The position numbers were made by a program, and so were the translations under genes. Below, in pieces: positions 34,671 through 47,000 of a stretch of DNA of 64,000 bases. Source of the stretch: Sequoia sempervirens (taxonomy: Eukaryota > Streptophyta > Pinopsida > Cupressales > Cupressaceae); assembly GCA_007258455.2 (NCBI GenBank), contig VDFB02193867.1, positions 565,581,921 to 565,645,920 of the forward strand, read 5' to 3'. Numbering within the stretch: the first letter of the stretch is position 1; each line of letters begins with the position of its first letter. The notes beneath the pieces were generated by a model, which saw only the letters and a list, made by a program, of their open reading frames with translations, had not been told where the DNA came from and did no database searches.

Positions 34671-35143
34671 GATCTCGACAACTACTATAAGAGTTCTTTC
34701 CGAGGAAGAATGAGAATAGTTTTTTGCTAAAAAATTACATATAAAAATTATTTTCTCACAAAGTCAATCATGTTTTATATAGGGCATCAAAAGAAGGTGA
34801 ACTTGGATTCATTCAAAAGAGGATTGAGAGTTTTCCAAAAAGTGGTCATATTAAAGATAATGATTTGTATCAATGGAAATGTGATGACCTAAACTTGACC
34901 TTAATAAAAAAAATTAAACAAATTTATGACATGCATGACTTATAGAAAAACAAATCTCAAAAATTGGGTGAGGAAATCAATTTCTATTTTTTATAAGTGC
35001 ATATAAATGTTTAACTCTACCATTCTATATTATTTTTGTTTTATATTTGTGGTTCAGTTGACTGTTGTAGATTAAATGAAAGTAGAAAGTCCATGGAAGA
35101 GTGGCTTAAGTTCATAAAGGCTTACTATAAATGTAAATTTTGA
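34671..35143 (+). pseudogene. Possible exon relics between the direct repeats
   Basis: Three short coding-like stretches with splice-like borders. At 34,671-34,718, after ttctatgtag, DLDNYYKSSFRGRMRI. At 34,783-34,950, after gttttatatag, ASKEGELGFIQKRIESFPKS and onward to IKKIKQIYDMHDL. Near 35,072-35,143, after gactgttgtag, LNESRKSMEEWLKFIKAYYK then CKF and a stop. Amino-acid content is protein-like, but the phases do not join perfectly. No family recognised. The first could follow the exon at 30,964-31,323, which is speculation. Confidence 0.3.
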
Positions 35144-35250
35144 GATATATCACTCTTTTATTAATTAGAAGGTGAAGCTAGAAGATGTTATAAATTTTTG
35201 TTTATATTTCTTTATTATTTTGATGAAATGGATCAACTTTTCTTACATAA

Positions 35251-35787
35251 ATGAATACTAAAAGTGTCAATAGTTATCTAAAATAGGGAAGAGAAAAATT
35301 CTAGTATTAGTAGAGAAGATATAGAGTAAATAAAGCATAAGTTCCATTAAGTAGAGAATATATATGGTAAGTAAAGCATTTAGAGAAGTTTTATCATTTG
35401 TGACTAGAGAAATAACTAATGCCAATCTATGAAATTTAAAATTGTATTTCTATAAAGTTGTGAAATAGTTAAAGGATGGCAAGAGTGTTGTGATTGTCTT
35501 TAAGGTCTTCAATATAGTGGAGGCGAACCATGAGAGACATAAGAAGGTTGAGAATAATTTTTTCACCCATAATATCCTTTGGAGGGGATTAGCGCCTCCA
35601 ATGAAGAGAGGTTTTAGGGACTTAAGAAACTATGCAAGGATCATTACCTAACCAATATAGAAATTCTTACAATTAACCAAGCTCTTGTACAACCTTTATG
35701 TCTTGTACTTGGATCTACAAAAGAATAATAGAGTGAATCTTACATATAGTATGCATATGAATAGAAGGTCCAAAAGAAAGATTTGAC
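35251..35787 (+). repeat. Direct repeat R, copy 2 (~540 bp)
   Basis: Second copy of the unit at 33,915-34,455, offset about 1.33 kb, with roughly one difference every ten bases. Confidence 0.85.
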
Positions 35788-37610
35788 TAACAGTTGTATG
35801 CATAGGCATGTGACAATCAGCCGATAGGGGCCTACCATGGCAGGGAATGTTTGTGGTGAGGAGGGTCAAAAAATTTATTTGCATGGAAAGGTGACCATGA
35901 ATGAAACATATGAGTTAGATTGTATAAATCAAATAATCACAAATAACATTTTGTATAAATTTTAGTTAACACTATTAGAAAATTTCAAAATCAATTTTTA
36001 AATTTGTTTAAAAGTGGGAACTTAATAATTAAATTAAATAATAAATTTAACATAATTGTTTCTTCTAGCAAGAATATTTAAATTTTATATTTAATGGCAA
36101 TAGATGCACTATTATCACTTTTTGTGTAGCCTATTGAATCAATTAATCATTTAATTTTTAAGTTAATGGAAGTTTTTTGTAAGGGTCATCACACATGTGT
36201 GTATTTTTTAAAGTTGGACAAAAAAAATACAAATTTTTTCCATGAAAGGAAGACGTTCAATATTGAGTACTTTTTATAATTAGTATATTTCTATAGTTTT
36301 GGAAATTAAAGTTTTAGTATCCATGTGTTTTTTGACGAGAGATAGAAATTAGGTATAGGCATCTCCACTTGTAATTTTATTCCTATCTAGATAAGGTGTG
36401 ACACAAATTTGTATCTAACAATTGGTTTCTCAATTCAAGATTCAACCTAGATTATTTTCCACTAAATATTATAGAAAAAATAGGGAAATTGTAAAACAAC
36501 TCCTAAAAGAATAGTTAAAAATTATAGCTAAATTACAGATGAGCCGAAATCCACAATAAACATTTTCGTAGAGAAGAAGTATTACGGATTACAACATAAT
36601 TGAGAATAGAAAAATCCACTTTTAAATGAATGATTGCATAGTGCAATTGAAGAGTCAAAATAGATAATGTAGCGAGAGGGGAAAGTTTAGTACAAAATAT
36701 CCAAGACAATATATTGATTCAGTTACATTTTGAAAAGAGCCATTTTGGCACTATACATATGTTGCACATACTGCACGATTAAATGTTGGCTTGTCAACAA
36801 ATAGAAACTTCAAACAAATTGCACATAAGTTGAAGATGTGACCACTTGGTAGTACGTAAGAAACATGTTGTTACAAACCATGTTTTCTATACATGTATCT
36901 ATGTGAGAAAAGATATATAGAATGAAAAGGAAAAACAAAAAAACCATGCTCGTTATCCACCCTTCCATATTGGCATCATGGAGCCTTGGGGACCCTAGCC
37001 AAACCCCCAAGCAAAAGTAATATGAAATTCCCATTGGAAATTTTGTGGAGTTCCATCTTTTGGAATTGTCATCTATTCTTTAGACTAACACTTGCAAATA
37101 GAATAGAAAGGTATGTCAATGGATAGGGAAAGAGGATGAGTGAGGGAGGATCAAAGATTAGTAAATATATAGCAAAAATCAATAAACATAATTAGAAAGT
37201 AGAAACGACAAATAATATTTTCAAGGCATTCATGGGATCTATTTATTGATTATGGAGAAGTTTTGCACTTACATGTATTGTTGGTTATGATTGAGTTGTT
37301 AGAGCATTGAATGATTTGGAACTTATGCAGCACATCAGTGGTCAAACACTGAAATTTTCTAGAAAATGAACAATAAGTAGAGAATGAAAGATATAAAGAA
37401 TAAATTAATCATTTATATGCAAAATACCCAAGAAAAATGTCTTATTGATTGCATAGCCCAACAGTTTGAATAGCCTCCAACTTGCGAAAAGATGGAGCTG
37501 AATGCGACAAATTTAACAATAGCGTGTTATCAAAGCAACACTAGAATGACTCTTCCGAGAATACAACTTCATTAAAGTATACTCTCCTAGACACCAGCAT
37601 TCAATATTGC
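35788..37610. other. AT-rich intergenic DNA with one copy of dispersed repeat S
   Basis: No gene seen. Positions 36,430-36,600 are homologous to 48,400-48,560: both contain a ccactaaatattatag-type block followed by a caaaacaact-type block, in the same order, marking a diverged dispersed repeat. Confidence 0.6.
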
Positions 37611-37611
37611 A

Positions 37612-37768
37612 TTTACATACATATATATATATACATGTATACATATATTAGATGGCAACATGTGAACATATATACATATATACATATATATATATATGCA
37701 TGTATACATCTATATATATATGCATCTATAGAAATATATATATGCATGTATAGATATATGTACATGTA
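37612..37768. repeat. Microsatellite, TA / ATAC / ATGC imperfect
   Basis: Alternating tatata, tacatgta and tatgcatg units. Long open frames across it are artefacts of the periodicity. Confidence 0.9.
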
Positions 37769-38447
37769 ATGCAACTTAATCAAAATACACTTTCCCACAC
37801 TGCTACATTGACTATTGCATTTACTTCGACCAACTGCATTTGCTTCATCGACCGCCATAGTACAACAATAACAACATGCATTGGGGCTTGAGTGAGCAAA
37901 CACTTAGTGTATACAATTACTCTATTTTTTAGGATGGTACAAAGAAGCAATTCAATCAATGTGCAAATTTATGTATGCAAAGAGAAGAATAACTTATGTA
38001 GCGATTAACAACATACAACAACCTATTTCTAAGGATTTCTACTTAAATGAATTACAATGCTTGGAAGATGCACAAAGCAGAGAATGTGGCAATGTGGATA
38101 AGTATACACCAGAATATGCAAGAAAATATTTTTAATTCAGTTGCATTATGAGAATAGGCATTCTGGTATTATGAATATGTGGTGCAAAATATGCAAGGAA
38201 ACGGCTTTATTCAGTTGCATTGTTAGAGGTCTGTTCTTAGAAAATAGAAACTTCAAAAAAATAGTGTATCAGGTAAAGATATAAAGTTTAATAGACTCAA
38301 TGAGTCTTTTGACAATGCAATTTAATCAAGATACTTCCTCACAGATTTTGCAGCACATGAGTGTTAAAACCCTTGAAATTGCTACCAAAAGGGACAATAA
38401 GAAGAGACTGAAAGGCATGAACAATAAATTAATCATTAATGCAAAGT

Positions 38448-38554
38448 ACCCAGTATACATATACACGTATATAACCATGTAGATATACATGTAATCCAGT
38501 ATACATATATATGTATATATGTATGCATGCATATATATATATAGATGCAATGTA

Positions 38555-38601
<47 letters not shown>

Positions 38602-38606
38602 AGTGT
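38448..38606. repeat. Microsatellite, TA-rich with (TA)n core
   Basis: Ends in an uninterrupted (TA) run of over 40 bases around 38,552-38,596. Confidence 0.92.
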
Positions 38607-41234
38607 ACATCGTGCTAGATGAGTAGTTTGCATAGATGGTTAATTTATTGTCTATGTGTTCTTGTCAATTTTTTGTATCTTTTCCATTATACCCATTGTG
38701 GAGATTTGAAAGAGATTATTGTTCTATATGGATGAAGAAATTGCAATTAAATGTCCTTTCTTTCACTAGAAAATATGCTGAGGGTTAGTAATTTGTTTTC
38801 CATTGGTTTATGGTTTTGGTTATTTGTTTCTATTGACCAATGAGGAAGATTTAGGAAGATCCTTTTTTTAAGAGGTAACCTCCAAGCTATCAATAAAAGC
38901 CCTGGACAAGTCCTGTCTCTTTGTCTAAAAGTAGGAATTATGAAAGAGCTATTACACAGTAAATCCTATTCATGGTTAGGTTGATGGAATCCCTGTTGAA
39001 AAAGATATAACAAGAAGACATTAACAATAAATTAATCATCTATGCAAAACACCCATGTAAAAAAGAGTATAAAGCCACAAACCTCATTAAAATTTCCACG
39101 TCCGTTGTGTCATACTAAAAACTATAGAGTAAAAGAGAAATTGTAAAAGTGGTATTAGAATAAGATAAACAAGTACAATGAAGGAAAATGCATATAATCA
39201 CAACACATGGATAGAATAGTCAAGGAAAATATATTTAGAAGTCTTTGAAAAGATCAATGCATGTCTACTTGCACATGTATATATATATATATGTATGTAT
39301 GGATAAATATATGTATGTATGTTTTACTAATAATTCTATTATAATTTCCCCATTTTTCTATAATACTCAATGGAAGATAATGCAGATGTTGTTATATACA
39401 ATTCCTCTATTTTTTAGCACACTACAAAGAAGGTGGGTATCAAAGAAAAATGAAAACCATGGCAACTCAATGAATGTGAAAATCTATATTGGAAAAGGGA
39501 AGAATAAATTACATAGCCATTCAGAATATATAGTGTCCTCTTTGTAAGGATTTTAAGTGAAATCAATTGGAGGGATTCGAAGGGGCTAATTGTAAAAACT
39601 ATGTATATCACCAAAGATGCATAGAGTCTATATATGTTTCTACATATGAGTCGCCATTCCATGCAAATAAAAATTTCTTTATTCGTTTAGGTTGACTAGA
39701 AAAGAGTATAAGTTGAATTTTTAATTCACAGCTCAATTCTTACACAAATTGATCTATGCATGATTGTTTATATAAAGCAAAAAATATATAGAGGGTATGT
39801 AGCCATGGAGGGAAGGGAAAACTGATTGTATAAAAGAGGAGAATATAAATATATTAAACAAACCTTGTTTACAATTAGAGTTGTGGACATCTTTCTGGCA
39901 CCAATTGTAGAATACATGGACTACATTTTTTCTTGTTGATCTATCTTTTGTATTGAGAGCAACATCATACAACTACAAAGCAACATTTCATATTGTTATA
40001 TCAGAATATATGTGGGAAATTAGGTAAGGAATGGGGAAAAGGAATTATGGAATGGCCCACCACAAGAATAGTAGCAAAAGTATCGTAGGCTGCAAACGAC
40101 GGTAGCTGCAGAGCTCTCCAAACTGGCACACAAGGGAGGTGCACATCAGTTTCTTTGATAGGTCTACTATGAAACAAACACTAGAGTTTGTCCTTTCAGA
40201 AGGCAACCAAAATAGGTGAAATCATTATAGTAGAACAATGAATATTATCAATTGGCATATGAGCAAACACCTACCATTTTGTGTCTATTGAGTGGGGCAT
40301 GATGAGGAAACCACAAAGGCAATAAAATCGATGGTTGTTGTTGACATGCTTGAGCAAGCCAAGAAAAATAACATGGAATTTTATCATGTATCACAGAAAA
40401 GAAAATTGATGTACACAACACTATATATTTATGAATGTAATATATAGGAACAATGAAATAGGGAAACGACAAGAAAATAATTTTGCAGGAAAACGTTTGT
40501 AACAATTTGAATCAAATAAAGCTAATAGAAAATATAACAGGAAGACATTTAAATTTGTGGAAGAAAAGCACAGAGGGGGAATGTGAGAAGTGAACGTATA
40601 AAGGCTGTCAGAATAGAAAACACAACATCATTGGAGGATTTCAAATTTATTAATGAAATGGAAAACAATTTTTTTTGAGAATGCATCTACAACATGTGCA
40701 TATAAAGGTTTATATATTGGAATGTTGCAAAGACATTATTTACTTATAGAACTTTTGTTTTCTTGTTATTGTTGGTTCCAATCTCTGTGCATCTTATATA
40801 GTTGGAGTTGTTTGTATTTTCATATCTATTAATGTGTAACAACTATAACTGTATCTTTACACCACTATATATTAAAATCAGTTGTAAGAGAATTGTAGGT
40901 ATTCCAATAAATAGTTGACTTCATGAAATTTTAAAACACTTAAACAAATATGGGAAAATGGAATATACAAAAGAGTGTCATATAGTAAAAGCATCGCTAA
41001 ATGAAATCTTAGATGAAGAAGTCAGCAATTTAATAGAATAGAATCATCAAAACATGGAATTGGCCTATACAAGTTACAACATCTAGTTATTTGTGCATCT
41101 TTGGCACTATACCCATTTTACACAAATTATTACTTAGTATGGTTTTTAAAGATACAACTTGGAAAAGGTTTGAAGAGGCGATGGCACACAAGCTGAGGTA
41201 GATGCAAGAATAATTATCTTGGAGCCCTTTTTGT
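38607..41234. other. Intergenic repeat field, no gene
   Basis: Contains a short ATGT microsatellite (39,266-39,325) and a block at 39,000-39,070 (aagaagacattaacaataaa) also found at 49,520-49,585. The stretch after the microsatellite (39,310-39,440) is repeated at 49,430-49,500 and 49,670-49,800. No coding support. Confidence 0.55.
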
Positions 41235-44200
41235 TTGTCAGCCTATCGGCTAGAACCTGAAGAACTTGGAAAGGCCTGCAATTGCTCGAGGCATGTTTCT
41301 TCTTTGTGGCGACAAGCAGTGCACTTGTTGGTGCCAAACTTAGAGTATCTCTCAAATGAGAAAGGTGGATCAATAGGAAGTCTTTCGATTGATTTTACAT
41401 GTGAAATAACTCTAAAAGTCAAACCTTGTGTCTCTTTGGTACTTATGTTTATTGTTTATCTATCCAATGTTAAGCCCTTTGCTTTATATACTATGATTCC
41501 CCATGCCATAGTGAGTGGAATTTGTGTTTGAATCCCCCGACTTATAATTGGGATGGGGATGTCTCTTGGATGTTTTGGGTCCCATGGTGGGCCAATGTAA
41601 TTTTGGAAGTGAACAACAACATAGTCAGATGGGTTTGGCAGTTTAGAATATGGATTGTACACAATAGCCATAATAACACCAAGGGATCCATTGACAAGGC
41701 CAACTTGAATCCACAGATTCATTGTTAGCATCACTTGTTCACCAACACAAAGTATCAATTTTGGAAGAAGTTGGTCATCATCTCCATGATCAGATCCATG
41801 TTGTCGAGTCATCTAAGCAATGCTAATGGCTATTGGTAGATTTACTCATTTGATCATTTTTTTGTTATGGAATGCAACCAAGTCATTTGTTGCAAAAAAA
41901 TGTGTATCAACATCAAATTGTTGTCTTTCTATGGCTAAGAGCATTTTATTTGTTTGTTTCATAAGCTCTTCCCAATCATCATGGAGAGCCTCAACATTTC
42001 TTATATGAAGAAGGATTTCGTGAAACTTTCGTTGCAAAGAGCTATCTCCTTTTTGGTGAAAGATAGTGTCTAGGGTTATTGAGACCATGAAAGTGTGCCA
42101 CAAAGCTACAGTCGATGCGGATGAATAATAAATAGGTGTATCCATGATAGGTGGCAACTGAGCAAGATCACCAACAAGGATCATGGAAAAACTGCCAAAT
42201 GGCTCTATCTGCTTATCTGGGAACGCTTGGTATAATCAATTATCTATTTTCAATAGAAAATTTGTCCTTAGGAAACTCATTTCATCGATCAATATGTACT
42301 AAATATACTTAAATTATTCTTGGAATAATGTCAATTATTGCCCTTGCAAAGGACTCATATCCTTTATGGGAATCTAAAGTGTTGTATGGATTGTAGAGGC
42401 ACATATGTTGTACGCAACAACACTTGTAGGAGCCAATGTGAGCAAGAAACTATTGGGCCTAGCAAAAGATGTGTTCCTTTATTGTTGAATACAATTTATG
42501 AGGGCCAATTGCTACTTTGGTGAAAGTTGATGGGTGGACATATCTACAGGAAATAATTGAACCATAGCTTGCTCACGTTGTTCCTTCCCTGATGGGATGA
42601 ATTGCAAAGTAATATAATGGAGATCTTCAAGAACATGGTTTGCATTCCATGGATGGTTCATATCAAAATCCCACCTACCCAATAGTTGAAGATGATTTAT
42701 ACTAAAGTTAGTAGTAGCACCAAGCCGAGAGAAAACTTCCCATTCATATCCATCCATAGAAGGACAATGGTTCAAATCATCAATATCACTATCATCTTGT
42801 TCTTCAATTTTGGATGTAACTAGAACTCTATTAACATGCCAAGGATGATAACCAACCATTTTAAAAAGTTTCCAATTTTCTATTATCTATTCTCTTCGAA
42901 GACCTATATCTGTTTGTATGTGCCAAAAAGGTTTGTATAACATAAGTTCAGTCCAACAAAATGTCTCAAATATCTCTGTATCTTCAATAGTTGTAGTCTT
43001 GAATAATAGGTAAACAAGGACAACTGCAAGCTAGATCCTTGGTTTCCATTTATCCTTTTTGTGTTGTTGTGAGTGTGTGTATAGGCAGACCGAGTCAATA
43101 AGGGATAAAGTAGCTAGCTCTGGAGGCCTTTGCATATATCAATGAATATAGTTTGTTGGCAACTCTTCATCAGTACCATCTATGTTTATACAAAACCATG
43201 TATTTTTGCAAACATTCAACTGAATGTATCATCGGCTTGAAGTAAGAAGAGGCAATTTTTGTAACATATGGCATGTCTCTTGTGTAGAGATGTCATGTTC
43301 CACAAGAATATTCATCATGAATTTTTGGTATGCAACCAGTGTTCTATCCTCAACTATATTTGTATTTTCAACTCTTTTCAACATATCTAGATAATTTTTT
43401 AATTTTTTCTTAGATTTAGCTGCATATTTAGAAATATAATTCAAAACAATTTTCCTAGAAACAATTGGCTAGAAATCAACATTGGCATGCCGAATTGCAA
43501 GCATAGTTGGGCTGTGAATATTTAAGCGATCATCATTTCTTGTTTGTTTGTAGGATTTGTTAGAGTCGGCATTGGATGTCAATGTAGAGGTAAGTTGTTG
43601 CTGCCATGGTGCTTTATAACGACATTGCAATTGCTCTCCTTTTCTTCTTCAACAAGTATATTCAGAGCATTTTGTGTGCCTTTTAACTTTTCTTAGCAAC
43701 TCTTCATAATCTATGATTGGATCATTTGTCAGGATCTGGCTCGTGGTAAGCAAGCATGATTTTTCTTTAGAGCAATGATATGTTCTAAGCAATCTTTGTG
43801 TAGGGCAACATGGATTCCAAGCTAAAACATATCTATCAAAAAAGTTCCTTGCTATGGTAAGATCATGGTCATTGGACCAATCAAGAGTATCCATGTCAGG
43901 AACTTCTAAAAGCCATAGAAAACCATGCACATGTGCAGAGCCACGATCCTGCCATTCATATCTATACAAATAATCTTTTGCATGCAAAATATTTTCAACA
44001 ACCTCTTCACAGAAAATTGAGAATCTATTATGCAAATATAAAGATGTTATATGTGGATTCTGAACAACACTATCTAGTAGCATATTTGTTGAAGGCTCCA
44101 TCGCTAAACAAGATGTAATAGAGAAAACATTTTGCAGGTCAACCCATTTTATGTATGCATAGCTCAAAGTGAAAAAAGGGTGGGTGTACCAAGTTGTTCG

Positions 44201-45590
44201 ATCATAATAGTTAGCTACGCCCAACAAGAGCTCCAGAAAGAGTAGGTCCCATGCAACAACACTTCAAATCGCATGAACTAATCAACTAGTTGTTGGTCAA
44301 GAGCAGCTTGAAACTATTGCCTCAAAGTAGTCAATGACCTAGGAATTCTATCCTCCACATCTGCTCTAATAGAAATAGAGACAATTTGTTGGTTGTGATG
44401 TCTCATAATCAAGTTGCAGAGAAAATATCTAAATGTAACATGTTTAACAGACCTGTGGTCAAAATATCTCATTAGGTGGAGAGCATATTCATGCAAGTGA
44501 ATTTTAATATTTTTTGGTTGAAAGGGAAGCATTGATCCAGTGGGGAAAAATGTTGAAAATTCCATTGAAAATAAACCTTCAATGTTGTATTCATTAACAA
44601 GAGAAAAGCTGACTTCAGGCCAAGATAAGATATTTTGGTCTTTTTTTCCTATTTGTAAGACGTCTTTTATTGCTTGCAGCTTTGTTCTACCATTTGGTAA
44701 GCAAGGAATAAATGATGAAAATTTTGAAGAGCCATTTTCTTCTTGTCCAACATTTTTGAGTTGGTTGATAGCATTAGGTCTTCACCTGAAACTTTCTCTA
44801 TTGTATGCAACAAACTGGACACATCAATAGCAACATCCTGTAAAATATTAAGAGCCTCAACATCAATCTCAACATCATTGTAGTATTTGTCATATTGGAT
44901 TTTGTATTTCAATGCATCCATGACATGATGTTTATTAACATAACAATCATAATTGCCTCCTTCAATAGTGGTCCTGCAAACAATAACGACCTCAAGGTAT
45001 TGTAGACGGTGCACCAAAATTTTTGCGATGCTTGAGATATCCTAAGGGAAGCTTATCATGTGACCACTATATTTAAATTGGCCTCCTCTAGCATGGGTGA
45101 CCTGTTAAACTGGGGCCACCCTAGCAATAAGCATCTCTTCAACTTGTGTTAACTTTTTGAGAAACAATGGTTGTGAGCTTGGATCTATCCCATTTGTAGA
45201 TTTGAACTGATGGGCACCCTTTTTAGAATAACACCTTACACATATGACTTATGACCCTAACATTCAAGTGTGCATCCCTATGTAGCTTTCCCTACATATT
45301 TGGAAAATAGAAAGGTTGGAGAGCACATCTATACGATGTTGAAATCGATTTACCACATCACGATAGCTATTGTTGAATATTTCTTTGAGGTATTGTTCAT
45401 GTTTTTGTGTAATAGGGGAGCTCCTCTGAGATTGTATACAAGGGTTTCCATTTTCCATTGGACTTTCGTGCTGCAAGGGAGCACTGTTACCATTTTCACA
45501 TGCAGATGTGCTTGTTCTAGCTATCCTTTGCTGTAAGTATTTTTTGCAATGCTTCATGGATATTTCCTCTCTATGCTTCCTATAGTACAA
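41235..45590 (-). pseudogene. Helitron Rep/helicase gene, degenerate
   Basis: Rolling-circle transposon protein read right to left. The N-terminal segment (45,590-44,667) is weakly conserved. Then come Helitron N-domain pieces (44,565-44,314: MEFSTFFPTGSMLPFQ) and the Rep core at 44,227-43,649 with YLYRYEWQDRGSAHVHGFLW. Its HVH is the metal-binding HUH motif, residues 99-101 of that piece. NYISKYAAKSKK near 43,440 holds the two-tyrosine nicking motif. Pif1-type helicase follows: LIDEMSFL (Walker B) near 42,280, MILVGDLAQLPPI at 42,184, LCVGEQVMLTMNL at about 41,735, and MAWGIIVYKAKGLTLD near 41,460. After a frameshift comes a PPFSFERYSKF C-terminus near 41,350. Many stops and frameshifts; inactive. 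Walker A is not readable. Element ends (5' TC, 3' hairpin-CTRR) not located. Confidence 0.88.
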
Positions 45591-46149
45591 ATAGTTATGT
45601 TGCTATTTTTTACTCTCTCTAAATTCAGCAATTGATTGGGTTGTGCAACTTGAATTTTCTCATACAGCCTATGATTATACATACAAGCTCAAGTAAATTA
45701 GGATATATGAATATACATATATATCCATACATACATTGAACGTGGAAATTATGCATAAACATATAAAAAAATTATATATGTCTATCCATCTGTATATGAA
45801 TCAATATATGTGAATGACCAAAAAAGTAATAACATAGATTGAACATTAGGAAATATAAATTCTAGTCTAATATGCAAAGAGGACTTCAGAACCTCAGGAC
45901 AAGGAAGGCGAGGTTGTAAGTCTATGCTCGTGCGAGGCTTAATGCATCTTGTCGTTGTTGCACAATGGGGGCTAGCAAAGCAAAGTAAATGTGAGTGGGT
46001 GGAGTAAATGAAATATTGAATGTTACAATCTCATAAACTATGCTTTGATTAAGATGCATTATTAAAGCAATCATTGTGGCATTAATTTCGTAGTAATTGG
46101 GAAAAGTCTGCTCTCTACATATCTAATCTACAATATTGTAGTATTTCTT
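45591..46149. other. Region upstream of Helitron gene
   Basis: AT-rich, small TA-rich patch at 45,700-45,800, no coding support. Would hold the promoter of the Helitron gene. The 46,020-46,150 part is the first copy of a roughly 320-bp duplicated unit. Confidence 0.45.
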
Positions 46150-46705
46150 TTTGCATATACATAGAAATAAACATATGAATATACATACACATATACATGT
46201 ATACACATACATACATGTACATATATAACCATATACATACATATACATATACATAGACATATACATATACATATATACATACATATACATATATATACAT
46301 AGACTTATATACACATATACATACATATACATATAAAATATTAATTGTTGCAGTGTCAAAAACTATACTTTCATTAGTTTGCACTATCAAAAGAGCCACT
46401 GTGCCATTTATTTCATAGTAAAAGTGCAAAATTTGTTGTCCTCATATCTGATCTATCATATTGTAGTATTTGTTATTGCATGCAAATAGACACACATATG
46501 CATATACACATGCATATACATATACGTACACATATATATACATATGCATACATATACATATACAAACATACACACACACACACATATATATATATACATA
46601 CATAGATATACGTGTATATATACATAGACATATATACACATATACATGCACATATACATATACATAAATATACATACATATACATATAGATATACATATA
46701 CATCA
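46020..46705. repeat. Two ~320-bp units each ending in an ATAC microsatellite
   Basis: Unit 1 (46,020-46,340) and unit 2 (46,341-46,705) share a 100-base unique part (for example atattgtagtatttnttnttgcat) followed by (ATAC/ATGT)n. Microsatellite segments are 46,150-46,340 and 46,482-46,702. Confidence 0.8.
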
Positions 46706-46864
46706 AAGCAATCCTTTTATATGATGGAAAATAGGAATGCATAACTATTTCCACATGTATATGCTTTGTCAAGATGGCTCATGTAGATGTACACCTAGAA
46801 GCAAATAGAATTGGAAACAATAACACCAAATTTGCAACAAGTATAAGATAAAGCAAAAGCATAC

Positions 46865-47000
46865 TTATGGGATCAAGATCTGAAGGTCGAGCGGCCATGC
46901 CCGTAGAGCTAGACTCCATGGAGAGACCAATAGGGGCTGGAAATAAATCAATATTGGGGGCCTCTACGAACCCATCCACAAAGCCCGCTTCAGTAGACAT
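46865..47000 (-). other. Possible first exon upstream of Helitron gene
   Basis: An ATG at 47,000 opens 45 codons (MSTEAGFVDGFVEAPNIDLF, then PAPIGLSMESSSTGMAARPS) that are visibly GC-richer than the surroundings. They end before a plausible donor (CCATAA|GTATGC). Same strand as the Helitron gene and 1.3 kb upstream of its first coding segment. It may be a leader exon of that gene, or a captured host fragment. No domain recognised. Confidence 0.3.

Noticed and set aside
33915..35787. Direct repeats as LTRs of an element
   Set aside because: No tg/ca ends, primer site, purine tract or target duplication.
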